This document shows, one piece after another, positions 47,785 to 58,126 of a stretch of 64,000 bases of DNA. The DNA is from Anaeramoeba flamelloides. Its lineage: Eukaryota > Metamonada > Anaeramoebidae. Each line of letters opens with the position of its first letter. Position 1 is the stretch's first letter. The notes beneath the pieces are model-generated. The model worked only from the letters and a program-made list of their open reading frames with translations, searched no databases and was not told the DNA's origin. The stretch is taken from positions 15,314,001 to 15,378,000 of the forward strand of contig JANTQA010000047.1 in the NCBI GenBank assembly GCA_027625915.1, written 5' to 3'. Both the position numbers and the translations under genes were made by a program.

Positions 47785-50700
47785 TTATTTATATTCTTCC
47801 ATTTTTTCACGAATTTCTTCAATACATTCGCTAATTTCTGGACGATCTTCTTTATTAAATTTGAAACACCTTTTTATTAAATTTTGGAAAATGTTTTTTG
47901 GACCAACAGGCAATGTAGATCCTTTTAAGATATTTTCGCGTAGTTCTTGAACCTGTTTAATGTTTCGAACATTTTTCCAAGGTATTTCTTGTCTCATTAC
48001 TTCCCATATTATGACACCAAAGGCATAAATATCTAATTTTGTGGTTTTTCTTTCCTGTCTCCATTGCTCTGGTGGCATATAAGGAGGAGTACCAGAAATT
48101 TCGTCGGTTTGCTTTGATGCTTCGACTGTTTTGGAAAGACCAAAATCTGTAAGTAATGCACGACCGTCGCCGTCTAATAAAACATTTTGTGTTTTTAAAT
48201 CTGAATGGACGATACCTTTTGAATGTAAATATTGAACACCACAGGCTACGTCATAAAGTATTTCCAATTTTCTCATGAGGGGGATTTTCTTTGCTAATTG
48301 CTTTTTGGTCCCGTGCACTAATCGGAATAAGTCTCCGCCACTACAAAATTCTGAGACAATTCGCATGTTTTTTGGATCAACAGTGGATGCGCCATAAAAG
48401 CGCACAACATTTGGGTAATGCAAACTATAAATAAATGCTAATTCTGTTTTAAATTCTTCTAATTGTGCCCTCGTCCAAACTGTTTTGTGCAATTGGCCAA
48501 TGGCTACTTTACACCCAATCCATGTGCCTAAATAAACCGTTTTAAACCCCCCTTTCCCAAGCTCTTTGCTCGTTATTAGCTTCTTGGGATCAATTTCTTG
48601 GTAACTTGATGGATCAACAGTTTTTTTAATTTCATCCATATTTTGATCTAAAGAAATCTTTTCTTCGTCAGAATGTGTATTATCATCCAATTTGGTAGTT
48701 TGCATTATATTTGTAGAAAGGTCGGGATGGTATTTTTCTAAAATTTGTTTTGGGGTAACACCCTAATTTAGTAATAATAATCAATTTTTGTTTGATTTTA
48801 ATTATTATAAATGTTTATTATAAATAAAATGAAAAAAAGATCAAAAAAAATAATTAAAATGGTTAGAAGAATCAAGTCGAGGGTTTATTAAAATTTTTTT
48901 CGTTTTATTTTTGATTATAAAATCATAGTTTGAAATTTTTTGATTATTTTTTTGTTTTTTTTTTCATATTTTTGAAAATTGAAAATTTAATAAAAAAAAA
49001 AAAAAAGAAAAGACTATTTTTTTGGTATAACTGTTTTAAAAAAGTGAGGTATAAAAGTTCCAAATAATGTTAATCAAACTGCTTCAAAAAGCGAATCAAA
49101 CAGTTTTGGAAACACTTTTTTAAAACAACTGTATGATTTTAGAAATTAAATTATTATATATTTATGAATATATTAAAGATATAATAAATTTAATCATTAA
49201 TTAATAATCAATAAAAATAATTTTTTTAAAAATTTTTCCTAAATTTCGTTATTATCTAGTATTTGGTATTTGTTCAATATAAAATTGAAAATAAACCATT
49301 TTCGAGTCAAATTGGGCCAGTTGTAATGGGTGAATTACATGTGTTTAAATGGTTTAAATCGATATTTGAAGAAAAATTTATTTTGGGAAATTTCAAAATT
49401 GAAATCATTTTTTCAAGATTTTTACTTTTTTTCTTTTTTTCAATTTTTTTTTGATAACCAAATTCAGTTGCAAATTTTTTTTTTATCTTGTAAGATCGAG
49501 GGTCACCTTGTAAAAATATGTTATTCTATTGTTACTGAAACGTTCAAAATTATTGTAGATAAATGATATTGTTTTCTATTGGAATTTTATTTGGATCTTC
49601 AATTGAAGATTAAAATGAACATTTTTGTTTTTTTTCTCAATATGGTAATAAGAATTTTTAAGTTTTTCAATTTTTAAGAAAATCTATTGATTTATTAGTT
49701 TTTCTTTATACGTGGATATCAACAATCCTTTGATGTTTATTATTCTGTTTATTTCTTATTTGTTCTTGAAAAGGTTAATTATAAATAATAATTGATATTT
49801 GAAAAAAATGTTGGGCTTCTTTGACTGAAAAAAAGTTTATTGTTTTTTGATTTTTCAATACATTGAAAAAATTCATAAAAACTTAAACGATTAGTTATTT
49901 TTATAAATAATATTTTTAAAAAAAATAAAAAATATAAAACAATTAACGAAAAAATTTGTAAATGTGATTCAGCTTTAAAAACGAAAGATAAAAAAAAATA
50001 AAAAATATGTGGATATTTTTATAATTTAATTCCAAAAAAGAGGGTAAATTATATTTCAAAACATTTTTATGAAACAAGATTACAATATGACTATTGAAAT
50101 GGCCAAAATTGGTTTTCGTCATTTATTAATTCTTAATATTAATTCACTTTATTTAAATATTAACTAAATTTCAATATTTTGAAAGCAGTCAAAATAATTT
50201 CAAGATTAATAATACTGTTATGTCATTAAATTTGGAAATAATTTTGATTTTAACAAATATTTTTAACATTTTTATCTTCTGTTTTTTGTTTTTATTTCCC
50301 TTTTTTCCAATTACATAATCTGTTTTTTCGATCTTGAAATTTTTTTGATGGTTGATAGAAGGTTAGTGTTGAGTTCAGTTAAATAGAAAAATCAAATAGA
50401 TTAAGTTAATGATTTCTAACCATTTTATCGATCAACAATTGTTGGTGGAATTTTAACAAATTTTACCTATACATTTTTTTTGTTTTATTGTTTGAAAATT
50501 TTTGAAACAACCAATTTTCATTTTTTCGTTTTATTTTTTTTTCTTTTATTTGGATAAAAATGATTATATAAAAAAATTTTAATACTGGGTCACTTAAGGA
50601 TTACGTCGGAAATTCACAAAATTGTCTGAAAGGATTTTGATCAAATTCTATTAAAATTATGAAGGGACATTAATGAAGATCTGAAACAATTTGGATCAAA

Positions 50701-52478
50701 ATTACATTTTTCGTCATTTTTTTTATGGAAATATGAACAAAAAATTTGAGATGTGTAAACTCGAACACCCTAATTAAGAAAAGTAAAAATGAAATTGAAT
50801 TAGAAAAATAATCCCGATTTTTTTCTTTGTCATTTTTTAATATCACATAAATCACAGAAATCACAGAAATGAAGCTGACAAAAGTCTGACATTTTTAGTA
50901 AAAAAATTCATTTTTTCCTTCTTAGATCTGACTGAATAAATATTTGTGAGATTTACGAACCTCAAAACACTCTTTAGAATACATTAGTACTTAAATTTTC
51001 AATTGCAAACGTCGTCGTTAAACGTGGTTTAATATTATGTTTTGTTAAATTTTAAAAAATTTGAGAAAACTAAATTGAGTTTAAAATTCTTCTAATGACT
51101 GTGTATATTTTGGATCCTCTTTGAATTAGGGGTCAAAATTTTAGTCACTTCAAAATTTTCTCTTTACCAGACTAAGTGTCCAACACTTAGTTCTTGAGCA
51201 ATAAATCTGTTAGTTTTAAAAACTGGGATTTTTAATAAAAATTTTTATTTTTTTTTTTTTTTTATCAAAAAGAATGTAATTGTTATCTTGAGAAATTTTT
51301 TATGGATTCTTTTTAAACATAATTTTTTAATCTTGAAATCTATGATTTTATACTTGAATTTCTGAAAGCAAATTTACGTATAAGAACACTTAGAGTGTAC
51401 TTTATACTTCTTACACAATAATAATAATTAAACATAATTTTTTTTTATTATTTTAATTATGTTTCTGTAACTTTTAAATTTCGTTGATTTCCATCTTAAT
51501 TGCTAATTGAAAAAAGATGCAAGCAAAAATTTTATTTGTTAATCTAAAATAAAAAATTAAAAGTATTTCAAGAATAGCATAACATATAATTTTTTAAATT
51601 AATTTTGAGAAATTTCATTTTATTCGTTCAATTTTAAGAACCGTTATGTATAAACAAATATCGCATATCAAAAATGTGAGCAAGTATTTTTGTATTATAA
51701 GGATTAAGAGAAATAAAAGAAAGTACAAAAAATGGATAATGTTCGATTCCTATATATTTGCCATTTTAACATTTAGTATGAAAATAAGTTTATTATGGTT
51801 TAACATTTTGAAATTTGGTATATTACATTTTCAGATTGGATTCTTGGTATTGATCGTTAAATCTAATTTTTTTTTTTTTTTTTGATTTCCCAATAAAATT
51901 TACAATTAATTTTTCATGATTCCAATTTTATATCATTTTCAAAATTGGTTTTATATCAGGTAAATCAGAACACATACAAAATACTCATGAAATAATATGG
52001 TTGAATATAAAATGTATGTTTCTGAAAGTTGTAATAATTATGAGATGTGAATTGCTCAAAAAATGAATTTTTGCTTATTTTCAGGTTTATTTGGTTTCTG
52101 TGATCTCTGAAATATCCGTGATTTGTGTTATTTCTAGTAATCTTTTTAATTTAAAATACTTTCTCACAATGTTGATATGCGATATTTGTTTTTTTCAAAA
52201 CAAAAATGAAATAATATTGGATTATTTTGTTTATTGGAATTTGAAACAAAGTTTTGTCAAGGTAAATGTTGACTAACAGTATTAGTTGTCTTAGTAATGT
52301 ATAGATATAAACTTTATTTCTATTTTAAATAACTTAGGACTAAAAATATTCGAATCGTTGTTCAAATTGTAGTTTTTTTATAGGATTTAGGACACTTTTT
52401 TTACAAGACAAGAGTATGTTGGTTTTGATTAATGAAAAGGAAAGAAAAAGAAAAAGAAAAAAGTAGAAAAAGAAAAAG

Positions 52479-52522
<44 letters not shown>

Positions 52523-52724
52523 AAAATAAAAAAAAAAAAGAAGGAAGAAAAAGAGTAAAATAATAAAGGAGAAAATAATTTTTTTTTGATGGGAAAATAA
52601 TGTTGATCGACAAAAATAGTCTTTTAATTAAGCGTATCTCAATTTTTTTTTTTATTTTGATAATTGAATTGTTTTTGGTTGTTCCCAAAAAAAAAAGAAA
52701 AATAAAAAAATTAAATTGTTTTTT

Positions 52725-52758
<34 letters not shown>

Positions 52759-53506
52759 CAAAGTGATTTACCTTGAAATTTTTTTTATCACCATCTGCGC
52801 CTCTGTCTTTAAGAAATGAAATTATTTCCAAATTAGGATTTTTTGATGAACAAGCATAATAAAGAGGTGTGTTTCCAAAATAAAAATCGGGTTCATCGAC
52901 TTTTGCGCCTTTAAGAATAAATTCTTGAACGACTTCAATTGCTTGTTTGGGTCGAGTACAATAAATATGTAAAGGAGTTAGTCCCTTATCATTTGCAATG
53001 TTTACGGGTGCTCCCAAGTCTGTCAAAATTTCCAACTCTTCTTCACCTGGATCTGCTAAGCATATCATATGAAGAACACCAACATTTTTGGGAGTAGTGA
53101 CTTTCACGTTTGCGCCTGCACTCGTGAGGTAAGTTAAAAGTTGGCTGTCACAATTTTTCCAACAAAGGTAGTGGAGCGGGGTAAACGACAATTCGTTTTG
53201 GGAATTCACATTTGCTCCTCCATCAACTAAGATCTTCAAGAGAGGAACGGTAGCCCCATGAAGACAAAGAAGATGGAGTGGCGTATTTCCGTAAAAGTCA
53301 CGCGCTTTCAGAGAACACCCTGCAGTTATTGCGCTTTTTAGCATTTCTTCGTTTAATTTTTTCCGGGAGCACAAGAGATGAAGTGCCGTTTGTTGGTTGT
53401 TTGGTGTGACAAGTTTGACATTAAAAGAGGTAAGTGCTTTCTTGACTGCGTTTAAATCTCCTTCTTGAAAAACTTTAATTAATTTTGGTTCAATGTTATT
53501 AGTCAT
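47785..53506 (-). CDS. Ankyrin-repeat TKL kinase with WNK-like lysine, two exons, 570 aa
   Basis: Exon 1 is 53506-52772 and exon 2 48762-47785, joined in phase 0 (AAG before GTAAAT; resume after ATTAG). Residues about 35-260 are seven ankyrin repeats (TALHLLC, TPLHLLC, TPLHYLC, TPLHIYC). The splice join restores the last repeat, GVTPKQILEKYHPDL. The kinase domain runs from about 303 to 565. The glycine loop is GKGGFKTVY (314-322), the beta-3 VAIK is VAIG (331-334), HRD is HSD (431-433, Asp kept), and DFG (451-453) and GTPPYMPPE are intact. TKL identity is inferred from GTWIGCKVA, HSDLKTQNVLL and the DIYAFGVIIWE block. The missing beta-3 lysine with Lys319 in the loop matches the WNK arrangement. 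Likely a cytosolic signalling kinase whose ankyrins bind a partner. The alternative is a pseudokinase. Confidence 0.88.
49291..49840 (+). mobile_element. Repeat R1 copy 2 with terminal inverted repeats
   Basis: The left end TAAACCATTTTCGAGTCAAA (from about 49292) is matched in reverse by TTTGACTGAAAAAAAGTTTA (about 49820-49839). The 550-bp span carries the repeat core shared with 3125-3527 and 46405-46723. This suggests R1 is a MITE-like DNA element. No transposase is visible. Confidence 0.55.
51030..51215 (+). repeat. Interspersed repeat family C, copy 2
   Basis: Matches 11060-11250: GGTTTAATATTATG, TCCTCTTTGAATTAGG, CACTTCAAAATTTTCTCTTT and ACCAGACTAA. Diverged and non-coding. Confidence 0.5.
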
Positions 53507-53552
53507 CCTTAAGAGAAAAAAATAAAAGCTTCTTGGTAAAAAATAACTTTTT

Positions 53553-53756
53553 TCATTTTTGAACCAAAGATAAAACCAAATATTCTTTCAATTGATTTTG
53601 ATTATGTTCCGTTCTTATTAAATTAATCCCTTTGTTTTCAAATATTTGATGAAACATGCTTGAAATCAGTTTCTCTATTTCTTTTGACGATGCCTCTAAT
53701 TTTTCAAACCATCTCCCTTGAAATTCAAAGTTAAATATTTGGATTTGTAATCTCAA
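53553..53756 (-). CDS. Small ORF or last exon, unknown, up to 67 aa
   Basis: An open frame of ordinary composition (EFQGRWFEKLEASSKEIEKL, later KGINLIRTEHNQNQLKEYL) ends at TGA 47 bp upstream of the ankyrin kinase ATG. The first codon in the open stretch is TTG, not ATG, and a TTATTAG or TTTTGAG acceptor lies just upstream (about 53748-53770). It may therefore be the last exon of a minus-strand gene or part of an alternative 5' exon. I do not recognise the family. It could be chance, but its complexity exceeds that of the surrounding DNA. Confidence 0.35.
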   Translation of the reverse strand: MRLQIQIFNFEFQGRWFEKLEASSKEIEKLISSMFHQIFENKGINLIRTEHNQNQLKEYLVLSLVQK

Positions 53757-54164
53757 AAGAATACTAATAATTTGAAAAAATTAACATCGAAAAATTCAAC
53801 GAAAGGGTGAAGGGGCGGTGTGTTTAGTTATTAAGTTTTCCCTAAACTAAAAAAATGCTCTCAAAAATATAATCACCATGAATGTTATAATAATAACAAA
53901 TTAGAATTTCTCTTTTGGAATGTTATTTACCGAGAGCACTATATGAGGAATAAGGATTCCAATATTTCTATTTTGAACAATTTCTCACATTTTTCAAATT
54001 CTAATTTACAAAATAAGATTCAGCTTTGGAACTCTTAAAGGTTTTTTTTTTTCCTTTCACAAACCTTCTCTTCAATATCTTACGAAAAAATTGAGAAAAA
54101 ATGTAAAAGCAAAAATTATGACCTTCCTAATTTATTTTTTAAATTTTTTTCCTTCCTTTTAGTT

Positions 54165-57100
54165 ATGAGCAAAAATATAACAATCACTTACCAAAAAAAA
54201 AGATCTCCAAAAATCGTACACAATTATATGTTTGGAAATGTTCTTGGATCTGGATCAAAAGCGAAAGGTTTTTTTTTTATTTTATTTTTTTTTTATTTTT
54301 TGTTCTTTTTCTAATGAAAAGAAATTCTTTCAGCCCCAATACTTTTTGTTTTGCTTTGGCAAAAAAAAACAAAGAATTCTTTTCAAAAAAAAATGACTTT
54401 TATTCACTTCAATCTTAGAAGACAACAAAAGATAAAAATGGAAAACTAAAAAAAAATAATTTTTCCTTCATCTTGGCATCCTTTTTTCTGCAATCAACAA
54501 CAAAACCAAAACAAAAATGTCTTGTTTTGTTTTTTAATAGCAATTAAAAATTGTTCTTGAATTGAATTCTTTGGCTCTTCGAGAAAAAACTTGAGGGGTG
54601 GATTTCCAAAATCAATCTCTTTTACACAAAAACAAATTGATTTTTGAGAATTTGAATTTCACTTTTAACTACGCGGGGTGAATGGAACTGTTGTGTGTTC
54701 GTCGATTAGAAATTCCTTTCTAAAAAAAAAAAAACGAAGAAAAAAAAACTTTTTTTTTTTGTTTGTTTTTAAAAATTTTTATGAGTGTTTAATTATCCCA
54801 CACCGTTCTTACCCCAATCTATTTTTCTTCCTTTCTTAATAAAATGAAAATTAATCACAACTCAGACAATTCAGTTCTATTGATACTTAACCTTTGGCTA
54901 ATTCGAAAAATTGTTTGTCGATGAAAAATTCTCAAACAGAAAAATTCAAATTTTTGGATCAGGCTGAAAAAACGATTTGTTGACAAAAATAAAAGAAAAC
55001 AAACGAAAGGAAAAAGTAAAAAACAGTTTTGGTGAACCGAAAAACAAATTGAACAAAATTTGCCATTCCCCTTCCAAAAAAATAATCCTTTTTTTTCTAG
55101 CTTAAATTCAGAAGAGTACGGTTTACCCAGGGGAACGTTAATGGATGTTATTGGTTTATTAAATACTGTTAATTGAAAAATAAATTGAACAAAATTTACA
55201 TCCAACATAATTAAAAAAAACAACAAAATATTGCAAAAAAAAAAAAAAAAAAAAAGATTAACATAAACCACCAAGAACTCTAATTCTAAAAGGTAAACCA
55301 AAATGTGACTAATTTGATTATCAAAGGCTTAGTAGCCTAATTCTAAAAGCAAAACCAGAATATAAATAAGACTTCATTTATTAAATCGTCAAATTTTGTA
55401 AAGATCTTTAAATATTTTTTTTTGGGAAACAATAAAAGAAAATTTTGTTTCGATTTATTTTTCAATTAACAGTATTTAATAAACCAATAACATTCATTAA
55501 ATTTCCCTAGGTAAACCAGATTCTACTGAATTTAAGTTCTAAATTAACATTAATATTTTTACTTTGAAAGATAAATGAAAATTTTGTCAATTTCTTTTTC
55601 AACACACAACAAAAGGAATGAATTTTTTTTCAGTTACCTTTCTGCTGTTTGAACAAAAATTTGGAAAAAATGAGACTTACAAACGAAATTCAAATATTAC
55701 AATTCCTGAAAAAAATTGTCAAATCGATTTTAATTGTCAAATCAGTTTTAATTATCAAATCAGTTTTAATTATCAAAGAGTTGTAAAAGTTCTTCATTTT
55801 CAAATACTTTTTCACTTATTCTTTTTTTGTTCATTTAAGGACTATCAGTATTTTATGTTCTCCAATGGTCGAAATACAATGTTACAAGACAAAAAAAGCC
55901 ACCATTTAATTGATTATGTGCTGAAGGAAAATCAAAATACTGCAATTTTTATGTTTTTTATTTTTTTTTGATTTTAGCAAAAACATTTATTGATCTCAAA
56001 ACTTTACCAAACATTCGTACATTTCAAGGCAAATTTGAAAATAATTTGGATAGACCTCGGCGCAATATCAAACAAAAAACGATTTTAATGAATTTTAGAA
56101 AACAAAACAAGGCAAAATTTAAAGTTTTTGATCAATAAATCTAATTATTCAAAATCCGTAAAAAAACCAAAAATTTGCAATATTTTGACTTTTCTTGAAA
56201 CGAAAGTCTTTTAAACCATTTCTATTGGTTAAGTTATTGATACTTTAACACCTACCAGATATAATATGATTTGTCCTTAAGAATCTTCAATTTTCTAAAT
56301 TTTGAATTTAATTGTAAACACTAGAAAAATAGACTTTTTTTTTATTTTTCTATTCATGTGAAATTAACTTCCATAAGAGTTCAGAAATCGGTATTAATGT
56401 AGTTTGAGGATTTTCAATTTCAGACATCCTTTTGATCAGTAAAAAATAAAATAGAAAATTATTTTAAACAATTTTCCTTTTCACTAACATTTTACAGCCA
56501 GCTTTGATTTGACAATTTTTTTCTGAATTGTTTTATAAAATTTATATTTTTGGTTCAAACTTTTTGGGACACAAACATTTTTTAGAAATCTTCAAAGCTT
56601 CAGTCTCAATGTATCTGTGACTTAGCTGATGTTCAGAATTTTTAAATTGACGAAAGGTTATTTTTTTTTTTTTTTTTATGAGTGAGTGTAAGGGGTGTGA
56701 ATTTCCCATTTACAGATAACCAAAAAAAAATTTACTTTTATCAAATTTTATTTGTTTTAAAAGTGCAAAACCCCATTTCTAAATTCTAATTTCTAAATCC
56801 TTGCCCCCCTTTCTTCTTTCTTCTCTCTTCTTTCTTCTTTCTTCTTTCTTGTATCCCGTTTGCTATTTCATATTCCATTCAACAAACAATAATTAAAAAA
56901 AAAAATTAAACAAAAATATAGTTCGTGAAGCCATAAACCAAACGACACATGAGCATGTAGCAATTAAAAAAATGTCTTTAAGCTTATTACAGACCATCCC
57001 AAATGGGGTAGAGTCTGTCAAAAAAGAAATTGCAACAATGCAAAATTTAAATCATAAAAATATAATGGGGCTAATTGAAGTGTTTGATTTTAATGAAAAA

Positions 57101-58126
57101 GGCATTATTTATATAGTATTAGAATTGGTTAACGGCGGAACACTCTCAAATTTCATTGACTCTGTCCAGCAAATAAAGAAGAAAAAAATACCCATCACAC
57201 AGGTAAGATCATTGTTTAGCCAATTAATCTTAGCATTAGAGCATTGCCATTCCAAGTTGGTCGTTCACCGTGATGTCAAGCCATCCAACATCTTATTAAT
57301 GACTGACGGGACACTCAAGTTGTCTGATTTTGGGGAAGCCGAAGTCTTGAAGAAAGAAAAAAATGACAATTTAACATCATCATCATCATCATCATCAATG
57401 CTATCGTCATCGTCTATGAACTCTGGGAAGGTAGAGCAAACAAACAAAAACATGAAAAGCAAAGAAAAGGAAACGAAAAAACCATTAATCAAAAATTATA
57501 GTATTGATCGATTGAAAGCAACGAATGTCGGATCGCCATATTTCCAATGCCCAGAAATATCACGAGACGAAACGGTTTCAACATTCAAGGCTGATGTCTT
57601 TGCTGCCGGCGTAACCCTCTATAAAATGATCACAAGCGAATACCCCTTTAACGGATCGGATAAATTTGTATTATATAAGAACATCCAAAATGGAGAATTC
57701 ACCATCCCAGAATATTTCAGCGAAGAGTTAAAAGATTTAATGAATGGCCTATTACACAACAAAGAAAAAAAGCGCCTGTCCATCCAACAAGTCAAAAACC
57801 ACCCATGGATGACAATGGAATTGCACGATGATCAAGACGAAGAATGGTTCACAATACCAGAATTTACACCCAAATACGAAGACGAAAAAGATGAAGTAGT
57901 TCAAAGCCTAATACCAGAAATTTTAAATTCAAACAGCGACGACGACGACGATGATGATGATGAATATAATTCCGAAACAGGGAGTTCCAGTGATTTGTCC
58001 GATGGGTATTATGTTTCAAATATAAACAAGAACAAGAATAAGGATAACAAAAAAAACGACAAAAAAAAGAATAATAAAAAGAATGATGATGATGATGATG
58101 ATTTGTCATGCTGTACAATACTTTAA
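54165..58126 (+). CDS. STK11: LKB1/STK11 protein kinase with CaaX tail, two exons, 435 aa
   Basis: Exon 1 is 54165-54267 and exon 2 56922-58126, phase 1, with a 2.65 kb intron (GTTTTT donor, AATATAG acceptor). LKB1 is the master Ser/Thr kinase that activates AMPK-related kinases, normally with STRAD and MO25. The glycine loop LGSGSKAKV is completed across the splice. VAIKK Lys50, IPNGVESVKKEI, HRDVKPSN (150-157), DFG (170-172), GSPYFQCPE (about 238-246) and the KADVFAAGVTLYKM block match LKB1 closely. The activation segment carries a Ser- and Lys-rich insert of roughly 60 residues (about 175-236) absent from animal LKB1. The C-terminus is Asp/Lys-rich and ends SCCTIL: a CaaX box (CTIL, Leu favours geranylgeranyl), echoing the prenylated tail of human LKB1. 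Length equals the human protein (433). A TTTTAG before the ATG hints at a spliced leader exon. Confidence 0.92.
54268..56921 (+). other. Inferred 2.65 kb intron of STK11
   Basis: Contains the inverted-repeat element at 54990-55640 and a short tandem array at about 55717-55780 (three units near TTTTAATTATCAAATCAG). A C/T-rich tract of TTCTTTC units lies at about 56812-56850. The minus frame 54855-55301 overlaps the inverted repeat and is not a gene. Confidence 0.75.
54990..55640. mobile_element. 650-bp inverted-repeat element in STK11 intron
   Basis: Arms at about 54990-55200 and 55440-55640 are reverse complements. The best 105 bp include GGTTTATTAAATACTGTTAA against TTAACAGTATTTAATAAACC, and GTTTACC-AGGG on both. 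The outer parts are more diverged. The spacer holds an A-run of about 22. No coding capacity; a MITE-like element. Confidence 0.65.

Larger units (their letters stand above)
48763..52771 (-). other. Inferred 4.0 kb intron of the ankyrin kinase gene
   Basis: Donor GTAAAT at 52771, acceptor ATTAG ending at 48763. Contents: R1 copy 2 (49291-49840), family C copy 2 (51030-51215), an A-run of about 37 near 52482-52520 and a long T-run next to the donor. The low-complexity frames inside are not genes. Confidence 0.75.

Noticed and set aside
54855-55301. 148-codon minus frame as a membrane protein gene
   Set aside because: It spans one arm of an inverted-repeat element inside the LKB1 intron and is homopolymer-driven.
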